From contig OZ022261.1 of the NCBI GenBank assembly GCA_963978905.1, positions 25,417,686 through 25,481,685 of the forward strand: 64,000 bases of DNA, written 5' to 3'. Origin of the DNA: Trichostrongylus colubriformis. Its lineage: Eukaryota > Nematoda > Chromadorea > Rhabditida > Trichostrongylidae. The notes below the pieces were generated by a model. The model had not been told where the DNA came from, did not search any database, and saw only the letters and a list, made by a program, of their open reading frames with translations. Made by a program: the position numbers and the translations under genes. This document shows positions 12,010 through 24,499 of the stretch, piece after piece; position 1 is the first letter of the stretch, and every line of letters begins with the position of its first letter.

Positions 12010-13700
12010 TTACTAACAGTTGGGCTAGAGCACCATATTGCCGCGCGTAACCTGATGGACGTCAGTGGGTTTTCGAGAATTCACTCAGTACCCATTACCA
12101 CATCACGCTCCGCCTATTGAAGGCGGGATTCGCTGATTTTTTGTGTTTAACATAGCTTGGACATTAGCCATTATTACCGATTTTCTTGGTCTCAACAATG
12201 CGCTGTGACCTAGTTATGGGCTTTCGCTGTAAGGACCAACCTCTCGAGTGTGCTCCGCCCACTGCTTCCAGGCCTCTTTCATGACTTTCAGAAAGTCTTC
12301 CTCCTTAATTCATCTTGACACCACCTTAAGTCATATCGGAACGCAAATAATGATTTTCGGTCTGAAAATGGAACGTTTCAGTGCACTCTCCGCCCATCGT
12401 GAGCGGCGCTTAGCTTGGTCCCTCTGTGCTCCTCACTTCTTGCCCTATGCCCTATGCCCTACCCATCTCAAGGTTGCGCTCATCTCCACAGGTCGTTTTT
12501 CATACGATACCTAATTATGTGACAGACGGACGGAAGAACGGAGGGACAGAACGGAAAGAGAAAGCGTTCTATAAGGGATTTTTTATTTGATTGCATACCT
12601 AGATGATTCTGAATTTCTCACACACAATCTTTTTTTTTTTGTTATGAGAATACTAGGTGATTGGAATGAACAATCGCCTACAACGCCAGTCTACGTGGCA
12701 GCTTAAATTCGGGTGGCTCCGACCCGACCCTGAACGCAGTTTTAAGGTCTATGACCGAACTTGCCTCATGGAAAACTGTGTGATCTGTCCGTGTAGAAAA
12801 GTAGTAGACTGTACGCAAAGGGGAGTTATTAACCAGCTCAGTGGAGTGCATCTCAGTAACTGACGATTCTTGCCGTACAGTCCACTATATGGGCTCTGGT
12901 AGTGAGAACATAATGCATTGCACGTACGCATCTTATTGAATCACTGTAGCTTTGCGCGATCGGGTAACTTCGAGGTTGTGCCCCCAAAGTCGAGCAAGCC
13001 TCGTTACTGGTGGAACCAGGCTGAGCAGTTCGATGACCGAATTTCGACCTCGTTAATTTCTTCGGCTTGGGATATATCGAATAGCAAAGTATGTGCAGGA
13101 TAAGCAGTAGCAAGAAAATGTGAAATGCTTTCAGGTCCTTGATAACGACGAAATTGTCGAAACATCAGGCGGAATGAAAATTCCATCTCAACAAACCTGT
13201 ACGGCAGAAAATAAACACAAGCATATATATGAAAATGCCCAGGTCTCAGGAACGACGGACATGGAGGTTACACTAAAGAACTCTCGTGGTTGCTGCTTGA
13301 TCGCTTTATAAAGATCATGGAGATGTTACTGCTGTGTATGTATACATACATACCACATCCGCTCTTCGATCGATGAGTGAGGCCTTCTTGGTGCCAAGCG
13401 CAATTGGAGCACTCCACCTACGCTTGACCCTGTTCCTTAATTTAGCTTAATCAATAATGCTTCATGAACATGAAAAGTCTATAAAGTGAGTGACTGTCGA
13501 ATGATGTTCTTTTCACTGAAATATTGTACTCTTCGTGTTCAAGTCTTCACTGTAAATCGTGGAATTTCGATTTGTCATCAGAACGGAGCATCACTTTTTA
13601 TTATCGTGTCTCAGTGCAAAGTTTCATAGCAACCAGAACAAAATTGAAGAAGGGTTTCGGCAGGATCATCAGGCGATCTGCGTTGGAGTGTAGACAGTTA
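12010..13700. other. No gene; repeat debris
   Basis: No coding exon is supported. The segment 12850-13110 is one copy of a dispersed repeat whose second copy is at 14522-14765 in the same orientation (shared landmarks: TTCTTGCC, GTGAGAAC, GCGCGA(T/C)CGGGTAA, GTTCGATG). Its ATGCATTG-containing frames are not bounded by splice sites. Confidence 0.45.
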
Positions 13701-13707
13701 CGTGAGC

Positions 13708-16700
13708 CTAAGTGACAGGGTGAGGTTCGACAGCTCCGACCTGATTCTGAAATACTTGCAACGCTCCTTCTGAGAATTCGCGTGCCTGCGAACGTACCTG
13801 AAGAGGTCGAGAATGTCGATTTGAAATCACCCACATGCAAGGTGCCAAGCACCTCCGTAAGCATTCAGTCGTGAAACGTCGATATGGTTCATTCACCAGA
13901 ATCATGATGATAGTGCCGAAGAATCCATGAGTAGAAATGGAACACATAACAATGTTGGTAACTACTGAAAACTTGATAATCATTTTTTAGAAAAACTGCC
14001 ATACCACCTGAGTTTACTATGAATGAGACTTGTTCATTCTAGCTGATATAGTTTTGAACGTTGAAAAGTAGAAAATTCGGAAAAAAAGTCAGAGAAAAGC
14101 AGGCCCAGCTACAGGCAGTCGTAGCTCTATCGTTGTTCCATTTCCCAAGCAAGGCATTGCGAAGCGTAATTTTCAAATTGCTAGCAGTAGCTGACGCAGC
14201 ACAGCACACAGCTCAAGACCTTGCAGCACGTTTGCCGGTCACGCTGTAAGTAGGCTCGGTCCCCTTGGAATATTTCGCGCGCGGTGACCTTATTTGCCTG
14301 TCCCAGTGGGGAGGTCCTGGCGCACGCCCTTCAGCAAATCTACGTGGTGCATTCCATAAACCTACTGAGCACACGGTGACCCTTAAACATGGTCAAGCGT
14401 TGACCGAGTGATCCTCATCGGTGTCTTTATCGCTACTATCCTTATCATATAGCGCTTATTTCTTTTAGTTGTTGTAATCAGTGACATTTTCAGGCAGGTA
14501 TTTTTCAGAGACGGGGTTCCAGTATGAGTTCTTGCCATACATTCCACTATGTGAGCTCTGATAGTGAGAACGTACAACGCATTGCACTATGCATCTTTTT
14601 GAAACATTGTAGCACTGCGCGACCGGGTAATTTCGAGGTTTTGGCCTCGAAGTTGAGCAAGCGCTCGGTGCTAGTGGAACAGAACAGCAGTTCGATGGCT
14701 GAATTTGGTTTGGGCAACGCTTCCATCGAAATATACCGAACCGCAAAAGTAGTTCCTTTTCTTTGCTATTAGACGTGCATGCAGAAAAAAAACAGCTGGA
14801 CGAAGATGCTATCATATTTTTTCAAGAAGATAACGTGAGTATATCTGGGAATGGCAGCTGTCGCATAGTGGGCCGCGCGCAACTCGACCATGGCCCAACA
14901 GTGGGGAAGCCCGCCTTTCTACTCAATAGGCTATGATTTATGCATTATCCAAAAGCAAAATGAGCGCCGAGGGTTTTAGCGATTAAATCCACCGCCAGAA
15001 AAAGGAGAAAATGAGAACTGGATGACAGAAAATAAGAACTTCAGTCCAGTAGAGATGATCTGTGGCGAAACTCTTATTGGAAAGCAAGCCTTGGAGTCTC
15101 TACCACGATCCTCCGCACTTCATTTCATACTACAACATACAATATTCTGAGTTGTTGTGAGGGTGGGGCAATGTTCGCGGCATGTTGACTTAGCCCCTCG
15201 CCCGTCTGCATCTACTTCCATCGGCTAGTGATGGAGAGGGGACGAAAGGGAACGTGTGAGGATGGGCTTTGGGGGTTTCGACCACCACGATGCTGGCTGA
15301 TTCCAAGTTACTTGTCTACTGTTACACTACTGATCATGGCAACCTTCATATTCCACAAATATTTCAAAAAAGGTCGAAATTGTCTCCAACGTGCGGGACC
15401 ACTCTTTATACAAACCACTTGGCCGCCAAGACAGCCGTTTACTTCGCGTCGCGTTAGTGCTGAGAAGGCTCATGAGTTTCATGGTGTACGATTTGAGGGA
15501 TAGTGGGCGATTGCGCAATATTAGGTCCTAAATGCACTAAGCGAGACTCTTTCCCACGCTTAGTGGTCACTGCCAGCTCACCGTTAGCCGAACACTATCG
15601 TCGTTTATGCGAATTATTCCATGCATGACGAAGACATGTTGAAACTAAGTTCATACCTTGGATTTCAAATGTATACGGATAGAAAAAGTAGACCTCTGAC
15701 CACGCTTCAAGTGCCATAATAGAACATCCAGGTATGAGAACGACAGATATAGGGATGATCACCTGAAATTCTTGGCACTGCTTACGCATACGGTCTCGTA
15801 TAAACTTTCGTTTCAAGTTATAAAGTTATAAATCGAAATCCTTGTCACTCAATCGGCTATTGAAGAACGGTTTAATTAGGTACTCTCAAAATCACTTCAC
15901 ACACGAGGAGAAATTTCTTTTATTCCAAAATAGAATTGAAAGACTGGAAAAGAGCACCCCGTTTCACGTCCCGCCGAGATGTGGGTGGCGAAGCGCAAAT
16001 TTTTGCGCCCAGTGATTAAGTGCTTCTCACTCTGCATTCCTGACTATGTGAACGTTGTCTCTTTGCTTCCAGAGCCATCTAACATCCCCATCCTTCGGGC
16101 GCCCACCTGGCCGCACGTTTTTTTGGGGAGCCCTATCTCAGCTGAGTTTTTTTTCGCGTGAATATGAAAACTCGCATGTGGCCTGTGGCACGCAAATGCA
16201 TCATAACTTGCATATGGGTGTTAGAAGGACTCTAATCAAGCCATTGTGTGGTTGCCACGGTAGGCGATTTTTGTTTACTGCCTATGTTATTCGAGAATGA
16301 ATAGTGAAGGCATGGCAACTGAGCGACACGGTGACACGGAAGTCCACAGTTTAAACAAGTATCCATCGACGTGAACTATTGCCTGCCAGTCGGAGGTTTC
16401 GAAACCTCACATCGGGTTGGTCACGTGAGGAAATGACATAGGCGACTCTTGGCCTGCTGTCAATTAATAATGGGATCAGAAAGGCGCTTTTCGCACGCGG
16501 TGACGCATTTCGCGTGTCTTGTCGCACATCCCTCAGGGCCATTCTGTCGTTACCCTGAAATGAACGTATGTGGCATAAGGCGCGGCAAACCGCATTGATC
16601 ATCATGACCCTCTCCCATGATAGAACATCCCATGAAAAACGATTTTAATCCAACTGAGTCACATTCCGTCTAGCGTCCCACATTTCGAAGAAATACATAT

Positions 16701-18636
16701 ATTTGCATAAAGTACGTTAGACGCAATCTCACCTGTAAAATCAATGAGAACTGGTACTTTTTCTGCATTTCGATAGTTTTTTGTGATACATTGGTTCGAC
16801 GAAATGAGTGAAATGTTAAGTATAACAGCACAATTGTCGCAATAATCACTAGAAATGCTGCCACTATAGGGACCATATAAAATCGCCGGAGGTCTCCCAA
16901 GAGGACATAATGTATACCGCTCATACCGCTCAGAGCTTCAATGCACGTGAAATCCTAAAATCATGTTCATGAACGATGTCTTCTAGCAAAACCTCCCACT
17001 GTGTTCGATCTTGTGCAATGTAGCTCCTGTGAGGAAAACAGCGTGGTATGACATCTGGTGCCTTTTTTTGCGATTTATCCTGCAACGTTATGACGTTATG
17101 CGCGCATATCTCCCCTAGGCGCTTTCCTCACTCGCTTCACCCTGCTCTTTTGAAATGTCGGGTGCGTATTTACTTAATTCCGCGATTCAGCTATTATTAG
17201 GCGATTCCTCACCCACAATGGATCAGCCACCTTGCATTTGATCGGAGCAGAGTTCGCGTGATTTCGTTTTACGATGCCGCGCAGCCGTCGCGATCAGTAA
17301 CTCAGTGCCTGTGAGCCGGGCGGTGCACGGTCAGAGTGCTCATTGTTGCAAGGCTCTCACAGGGGCGTGTACACTTATGACTAATCTTCGCGCGCCCGCG
17401 TCCGGCAAGCGGCGTCGCAACACTCACTTTGGAGTTTAACGCCCGAATTAATTAGTTCTTAATTATGACTGCTATCATGTAATGCTATCGTTTCTTTTAC
17501 TTTTTATGTCACTATTTTGACTTTATAGGGCACAAAAGTTATTATTTTTAGATAGTGATGAGATAAACAGCTATTTCTTGTAGGACCTGTACCAGACCCC
17601 TGCGTCCTGAGCGGAACTCTAACCGACCGCGTAAAATTGAGGTGTCGGCGCAACTAGTGCGACGTCGCAAAGCGAAAATTCGACATGACAGTACACACCC
17701 CTCTCTCAGTGCGTCGACCCAGCAGCACCAGGAGAGCACACAGGAGTTTCGGGCGCGGGAATCGCGATGTAGATTATGCTGCGTCAACCAGTGCGCTGCG
17801 ATCGGTCGCCAAATTTTCTGGTATAATCTCTTATGCACAAAAACGTGTTTGACAACATTGACAGGCGCATGGCATCAGCTCTTTACGAGTTCTCACGGTG
17901 ATTCCACCCATAGGCCTTTTGTTGCCGAGAGAAAATAGCACGCTCGAATGAGAGTGCGCACGACGGCATATGCGATCGCAAGGTATAACTGCAGCCTAAT
18001 GGCTTCGTTTAGATCTTATCGGCATCGCGCAATTTCTCGCGCGCATTTGGACGCACCAATTGCACAACTCCCATGCATTTCTACGCCGTCAAAAAATAGT
18101 GTTCTATATAATGGACTCATTACCTGCACATAAATTGATTTGAGTTCTTCGATTCGATTTGGCATTTTGAAACCAGCAATAATTACACCGCTGTTGCACA
18201 GAATATAAAAGATAATGCATGTAGCATAAAGACATTTATCAATAATCCGTGACGAGCCGTTTTTTGTGCGAAGGGTCAAATAGCGAAATACAAATAAGAG
18301 CACGACGGAGTTGATTGCGGTCGTAATCAGACACATCCACACCACCAACAAATAAGGGTACCTCGTACTTGCTCGCGGAAGAATCAGGCCAGCATGATAG
18401 AAAATGGGAAATGGATGGAGTAGTACTGGTATGGACATCATATTCATCCATGTATCGGAGGCTGTAGCAGAAATTTGGTACAAAAGCAGTAATCGTGAGT
18501 ATTGCTTCATTGTAGGTGGGGTTTTCGTAATAATACAGTACACACCGAACAAGTCCACTGGCAGTGTGATCGCAGACAGTACTTGCATAACCGTAATGTA
18601 TATTCTCGGCTCCACCCCAAGGTAGCATTCGTGCAT
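13708..18636 (-). CDS. Srh-family seven-transmembrane chemoreceptor
   Basis: Four exons join in phase: 18636-18124 (513 nt), 16954-16733 (222), 15762-15657 (106), 13964-13708 (257 with stop), giving 365 residues. Exon 1 starts MHECYLGVEPRIYIT and has LPVDLFGVYCIITKTP. Exon 2 begins DFTCIEALSG, carries a long membrane segment (residues about 192-212) and the SQKTIEMQKKYQFSLILQ loop. Exon 3 (VIIPISVVLIPG) is membrane segment six. Exon 4 has SISTHGFFGTIIMILVNEPYRRF, the usual segment-seven end of Srh proteins. Splice signals are GCAG|GTAATG, TTTTAG|G, CAG|GTGAGA, TTTCAG|GTG, AAG|GTATGA and TTTTCAG|T. It is likely a chemosensory GPCR in ciliated neuron membranes. Introns are long (1169, 970 and 1692 nt) and hold repeats. 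The C-terminal tail after PYRRF is longer than I expect and could include a missed splice. Sri is an alternative family. Confidence 0.82.
14522..14765. repeat. Dispersed repeat inside Srh intron 3
   Basis: This is a direct repeat of 12850-13110, clearly related by eye with scattered changes. It has no inverted ends or transposase, so the class is unknown. Confidence 0.5.
15000..15240. repeat. Dispersed repeat, copy 2 of 4
   Basis: This copy shares CAGTCCAGTAGAGATGATCT and TGTGGCGAAACTC with copy 1 (10100-10370) and ends at GGCTAGTGATGGAGAG. It lies in intron 3 of the Srh gene. Confidence 0.5.
17364..17699. mobile_element. GGCGTGTACACTTATGAC-type MITE in Srh intron 1
   Basis: The ends are inverted (GTGTACACTTATGAC against GACATGACAGTACACACC). 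The interior matches the copy at 53648-54014, including the stretch TATCATGTAATGCTATCG and GATGAGATAAACAGCTATTTC. No coding capacity. Confidence 0.6.
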
Positions 18637-18739
18637 TTTTTGACTGGTATACTCGTATATATGAATAACGCCTCAATCGTCAAAATATCAGCATTCAATA
18701 TGGTCTGAAACGCAACTGTCGGGTAAGATCGTATACATA

Positions 18740-19430
18740 TCAAGCACCGCTAAAATCAAAAGAATGGATGTGTCCCGTTTGTATCGGATTTCGTATTGCA
18801 CCATGCAGTGTTCAGGCAGAACAATCGCTTCAGGACCAACTGCACACAGTGTCCTTAGCTCGCACGCATCGCGCCAGACCCTGACGGTGAAGTGCGAAAA
18901 CCTGTACTAACAAAAGATAACCTGGAAAAATTCAAGACAACGAAATTCCCCTAACAGACAAATTCAATTCATGTAAAGAAGGACTCCAACAAATGTATAT
19001 CAGCATTGAGAATAACACAGCTTTCCGGTAGAAACCTCATGTAAAGAAAGTTGTATAGCTTTTTGCGGGAAATACGTAACAAGGAAGTGCTGTACACCTG
19101 AAGCGGCAAGAAGTTTTCCACCCTCAACCGCAATTATATACAGCTGACCAACATTTGCTTCTACTTCACCTGACCATTATTTCCCGTAAACACTTCCCGT
19201 CAACACGATTAAAGTGATACACCACATTACGATCGACCGGCCTTCATATCACTCCATTTTTCTCCATCACGCCTCTCACAGGGTATATATAGAATATTAT
19301 GCGCATGGGACCAAGCTTCGATAGGTAAACGCTGTGGGTGGTTTTTTGGAAGCCCTTTTGTTAGTACATAATCTATCTACAGGGACCAGGGGGGTCGGAA
19401 CAAGAGGAAGATGGGAAGAAATGACGGTCT
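18740..19430. other. Upstream region of the Srh gene; nothing defined
   Basis: This should contain the promoter of the receptor that starts at 18636. A possible acceptor (CAG, 18646-18644) lies 7 bases before the ATG. I see no other motif or frame that I can defend. Confidence 0.35.
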
Positions 19431-19439
19431 TGAAAGAAA

Positions 19440-19700
19440 TATTCGAGGTTAAAGGCATCAGTAGGAGTAAGGGAAAACTGAGATCTAGGAGTACGTGTTC
19501 TTTGAAAACGAACCTTCTACTTCAGAGGAGGTCATATGAGGCGAAAATCGCATTGAAAAAAACGCGGTTTGGGGTCCTATAACGACCCCGCAGCTTGGCA
19601 TGCCGTTATGAGGCCGGGGGAGTCGCCGTGAAGGGGCGGGACAACGATCGCGGCCGGATGTTTCACACTCTGGCCTGTCTTCAGTCCACTCCGGCTAGTG
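19440..19700. repeat. Dispersed repeat, copy 3 of 4
   Basis: Landmarks are GAGTACGTGTTCTTTGAAAA, GAAAAAAACGCGGTTTGGGG, GACCCCGCAGC and GGCTAGTGACGCAGAG. It preserves the uninterrupted version of the site where copy 4 carries the 34985 palindrome. Confidence 0.55.
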
Positions 19701-20839
19701 ACGCAGAGGACGAGAGAGAGAAGGTGGACTTTCGGGTTCCTGTTCCTCAGTTTTTTCGCGGTTTTATAACGTTCTTTCTCTACTACGACATTGCAGAGCA
19801 CATTTACTATCATATTCAACAGACTGCCGAATTTATCCCTTCTGGTGTCTTTAAGAGCGATAATCGATAGACAAACTCGGATTCAAAAGCGCGACGTTGT
19901 GGTCTGTACACGCATGTCCCGCTCATCTTTTCGAAGTGCAACACCGTATTTCCGAGTTTCGCTGTGAAAGATGTCATTTGTTGTCTCGTACGATGTGTGT
20001 CTGAAATAACTGAAACAAGAAACAGCAGCAATAAAGGGAAATAATGAATGGGAGAGTAAGCGAAAGGAAAAGAAAAAAGATGCTCGTGGTAGGAAAAAGT
20101 CCACTGAATTCACACTCGACGTCATAGCAAGGTCTCGTGTGTGCAATGTCTGCAACCTAACGAACTGCAAGCGCTACGGTAGATCTCACCGTGGCTCAAC
20201 ATTGTCTCTTCCCGGTGTCTTAAGCACCACAGACTTGGGACAAAATTATGCACTAGCGTGGGGACACCATGGCATCAGATATCGATCGACGAGAGGGATA
20301 GTATGTATGCAGGGAAAATACCCATCATAATCAGTTACAGTATCATGTTTTGGGGGTGCTTCTTTTGAAAGATCTTTGCTCAAAGGGAAAGGAGCATGTA
20401 AGGGGCAAAAATTCTCACACATCCTTCTGCTTTGCTGACTTGCCGTTAGTGTATAGCTGGATCTTCAATAACCGGAAGGTGAGAGGAGCGAGCTTCAATG
20501 CTGATTTTGATTTCATTTGCACCACACTTCAATAATGAGTAAACCATCCAGTCATTGGCCTCATCCCACTTAACGCTAACATTCGATACAAATCACTACT
20601 CAGAAGATGGCAGCCATGTGCTAAAAGGGTCATAAAGTCCTAGGTTAAGGGGCACATGGCTCACTGTGTATGTGGTAGCTCCCCGGTCTCATTTTAGATA
20701 TGACACTAATTAATCGATAAAGAGAAGCATTTAATCGCTGAAGGGGCCTGGTTAAGGGGAAGGAGGAGCTGGGAGTTCGGCTTGCCCACCACCTTTCGTC
20801 GTTGTCCACTCTTTTCACCGGCACAGGATGAGTAGGCTT
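19700..20839. other. No feature seen
   Basis: Only short unsupported frames are present. No splice-bounded coding segment, inverted repeat or tandem array is recognised. Confidence 0.35.
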
Positions 20840-20847
20840 ATCCTTAC

Positions 20848-21088
20848 GGGTGGGGTCCACGAGGTCGAATTTCCGCTTCGCGGCGGTGCACGCGCGGCGC
20901 CCCCGTACGACTCGCCGTATCGATTGCCTTTGGTCGCCCGGCCGAGCGTGACTGCGTCATGTCTGCGCTTTCCACTCATGCCACACTGCCTCGTTGAAGG
21001 CTGCCATGCCCTGCCACTAGCATTCGCACCCGCTGTGCCGCTCATCGCGCGCGGCCGCACGGAAATTCGACCTCGCGGACCCCACCCT
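20848..21088. mobile_element. GC-rich hAT-like MITE, 8-bp duplication ATCCTTAC
   Basis: The inverted ends are GGGTGGGGTCC(A/G)CGAGG followed by TCGAATTTCCG. ATCCTTAC is repeated exactly on both sides (20840-20847, 21089-21096). The interior (ATCGATTGCC, CATGCCACACTGCCTC, GAAGGCTGCCATGCCCTGCC) is shared with 48143-48424 and 52079-52366. The 8-bp duplication points to hAT mobilisation. Long frames on either strand reflect GC-rich composition. Confidence 0.75.
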
Positions 21089-21266
21089 ATCCTTACTGGT
21101 GTCATTACTGACAGCTGTATTTCCACTACTGCTGCCTTCCATTTTCTCTACAAATCTTAGGAAAAGAGTATAGGTCTCGTTATAAATTCGAAAAAGGTGT
21201 AACTGCGAACAACAACAGACTTCATTCACAGATAACATTATGGTACAGATCAAAACATGGTACAGT

Positions 21267-21448
21267 TTAAAGATCAATGCCAAACAGTATCTTCTTTAGT
21301 TTCTTCCTCTCCTTTAGCTCTCTATTAGCAATCATTTCAGTCAATTCCTCATTGCATTTAGTGGCCTTCATCCACAGTAGAGCCATCTCCGCATCACTTA
21401 GGTGTCTATACTTGACGGCGTCCTCTATTTCACGCGCATAGTTATTCG
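21267..21448 (-). CDS. Terminal exon of a charged, helical protein
   Basis: After a strong acceptor (TTTTCTTTCAG) the frame encodes 60 residues in phase 1, ending KKLKKILFGIDL and stop. It contains NNYAREIEDAVKYRHLSDAE, MALLWMKATKCNEEL and ELKERKK, a charged, probably coiled-coil helix. It is the first same-strand terminal exon downstream of the Lys-rich gene at 28725-26117 and may be its last exon. The phase differs from the 2b donor (phase 0), so at least one exon would be missing between them. Family not recognised. Confidence 0.45.
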
Positions 21449-21659
21449 CTGAAAGAAAATCTATCAAGACTGATAGCACAATTCAGATTATAAATATTCA
21501 GTTGCAATAAGGTATTTTAAAAATCCTAGTACGTGCTCTTCACGTTCTGGAAGTGGTTTAATCTTAATCGAAATGCACTGGATAGATGAAACTAGGGGAG
21601 AAAGAAGCTGTTGGCGCATATGCGTCGCTTGATGGGTGACGTTGCAGTGGCGTCACAAC

Positions 21660-23466
21660 CAGGGTGAAGCGTCTAGTTGAGGAAAGCTTTCGAAAAATAC
21701 GACCCCCCCCCCTCAACTCGTTACACAGAGACTTTTGAATAGGGGCTCGCAGTCATACAATTCATTTACTACAATATCTCCTATCAATCCCACTGTCCAT
21801 AGCCATATTATTCACCACGAATTTCTTGTCGTTCTCCACTGTGAAAGAAAGGAAAAGGAAGCTCCTCGACTAAGAAAGGATGAGTAATCAAACGGAGATT
21901 ACAGCATTATTTTTGGCCAACACCTGCACTAATTGCAATTATAGTAAGTACCCGATTACGACGACAACGGAACGTATTCTGTAAACACAGTACCAAAAAA
22001 TTAGCATTAGAATTAGCAAAAAATCAGCAAATTAAAGCAAAGCAAGAATTAGCAAAAAGTTAGCATGGGAAAATGAGCATCCGTCAACCCTAACTGAGGT
22101 CGAGACGCTGCGAGAAGGCAAATGCAGCGATATTGCCTCACATTAGGCATTTAAGACACACTAGCCTTCACGAGAATGTTCTTCCAATAAAGCATCACTC
22201 AAAATTTGCCGTTCCCCAGGCAAAAGTCTAACGTATATCAGTTTCTACTGACTGACGGAGTAGCATCAAAAATCAATGGGATATAGGAGTCGGTTACAGC
22301 AAGTAAAATTCTTTCCAAATGGCAATGATACCTGAGCAACAAGTGAACCTTCAAATCGGACTGCTGATTTTCATTTCCCCTAAGATCCTATGAATGAAAA
22401 AGGTGTCAGTGGCCGGCATTTCAAACCGATCATAGATGGAGTGCAGCCGCGACGCGGCGATCACGATGGAGCGCGGTACCTTCCCCGTACTAAATTCGGA
22501 CATTTTTAAATACTTTGAACTTTACCTAGAACCCATCTTTCAAACAGCGTAAACTGTTTTCAAAGTAACTCCTTCGACCTATCTAATGACCGCTTCCTTT
22601 CCCTAATGGTTGCTTAGTTCTCGATATGGGTTTCCAGTTGAGAATTATTTGAGGAGAATTTCGAAGTGCTTCACTTCAAATAGGCATCACTTCCTTCAAA
22701 CCTAACCATGTGAGTGCGGTTCGGTGAGCTGAGGTCTCCGAGGTTGCCGCTTCCGAATGACTATCTGAGCTATGCCATATCTTCAAAAGGAAGCAAGGAA
22801 ATTTTAGGAAAGCCAGTTAAGGAATATTTTTTTCCGCCGAATTTGCGAAATCTTCCCAAGATTCTTCCGAAAAATTGATTCATTGTTACTGAAATTTCTC
22901 TAGTATGTCTCGAAGGCCTAGTGGGAGGGCGAGAAGCGTCGGTAAGCTTTTCTGTGGGATGCGCCATGCATGAGGATTTCACTTCCCAATGAATACAAAC
23001 GTTTTTCCGGTTCGCGTAGCCGCTAACACCAGATTACGTACTTACAATCGTAGTAAGACATGAGAGAATTCCATGTCAGCTAATTTTTCGTTCTCATCCT
23101 ATTGTTACTGGAGTGTCCATCCACGGTGGTACCCGTTGATATATATCGCTTCCATTGTTAATCGGTAAATTCCGGAGGTGTCTCTGTACGTGGTTTCGGT
23201 GTCACCGGACCAACGAAAGGGCTACTGGCGTTGACCGGTTTCGTTGCGAATCGGGCCATGAATGAGGTTTCCATGACGAATAGGTCAAAATAGTTTTGGT
23301 TCGCACCCAATTAGTCAGTTTTGTCATTTCTCCCCTCACACTTTAGACCCTCAGCCTGAGAAATTCTGTTGATCATTGCTTACCGCAACCTTTACGACCT
23401 CCCCCTCCTAGCGGACCAAATACGACCTCCCCCCGTCGAGGATTCCTCAACGGAGGCTTGACCCTG
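21660..23466. mobile_element. hAT-like element, copy A
   Basis: The ends are CAGGGTGAAGCG and GGAGGCTTGACCCTG. GTCACAAC is duplicated exactly on both sides (21652-21659, 23467-23474). CAGGG-starting ends plus an 8-bp duplication identify the hAT superfamily. Poly-C/poly-G tracts occur just inside both ends. The interior has no transposase-like frame. Copy B (26430-27815) is the same element in the opposite orientation and is shorter inside. Confidence 0.8.
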
Positions 23467-23937
23467 GTCACAACCATCGCGCGGTGCAGATAACGCCGTC
23501 GCCTCAGCGTACTAATGTCAGCGAACAAGGAGGGCTTGGAAGAAAGCCGTAGCGGATAGGAAGAAGCGATCACTTTCCCACAAACTAAGCCACCCACGCT
23601 CATCCCGAATCCTACTTGCGCACATCCCAGTTTGTAAACAAAAACATTAAAGGCAAGAAGCTCCCATAAGCGCCTCTAATGTAGCAGTAAGAATACGAGC
23701 AAATCCAATGCCGGTACTTTAACATTAGTTTCAATTCTCTTATGTGCTGGCAAAGTGCCAATATCACTGCTGTCCAAAGAGGACGACGCACTCATTCTGC
23801 CGCACGGTACTTGAGGCGCACTTGGAACGCAGGGCATCGCACCGCCGAGTTGTGCTTTTTTTCAAATTGATTTTTACTACACTCATCTTCCCTCTGAGCA
23901 TTCGCATCTTCCTCTGTGAACATTCGCATCTCCCTCT

Positions 23938-24495
23938 GTGAGCATACAACAACATCAAGGAGGCAACACAACATCGCTCAGCACACTACGGGACCGCGAG
24001 ATGGAGGCCACCCTCTTCAACACATGCGTACTCCCCGCACTGTGCTACGGATCGGAGACGTGGGCATACACTAGCACGACATTGAGCCGCATCAGAACCG
24101 CCCACCGCGCGATGGAGAGACACCTGCTTGGATACACCACTTACCGGCAGAGGAATGAAGGACTGAGCAGCGAGGACATGCGCAAGAGAGCAGGACTGGC
24201 AGACCCGCTTGAGACATGGCCCGAAGCAAGCACAAATGGGCCGGACATATTCAACGGAGGACCGACGGACGATGGACGCGAGCAGTCATCGACTGGAGAC
24301 CGCGAGATTTCAAGAGGCCGATGGGCAGACCTCCGATACGCTGGCAGATTCTATTCGATGGACCACAAGACTTCTACCGTTTCAGACGCGACTCCAAACC
24401 GTGGCCCACAGCAGCGAGGGACCGCGATCTATGGTGGAAGATGGTCTCCGGGCCGACAGGCCGATAGGAGCATCCAAGTATCCAAGTAAGTAAGT
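23938..24495 (+). mobile_element. LINE 3' fragment (RTE-like), frameshifted
   Basis: This encodes the end of a LINE reverse transcriptase: FNTCVLPALCYGSETWAY (24020-24075), then after a +1 shift near 24215 KHKWAGHIQRRTDGRW and KRPMGRPPIRWQILFDG. It ends in AAGTAAGTAAGTA at 24483, a short-repeat tail typical of these elements. The 5' part is absent. It belongs to a different LINE family from 6772-9600. Confidence 0.8.
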
Positions 24496-24499
24496 ATCC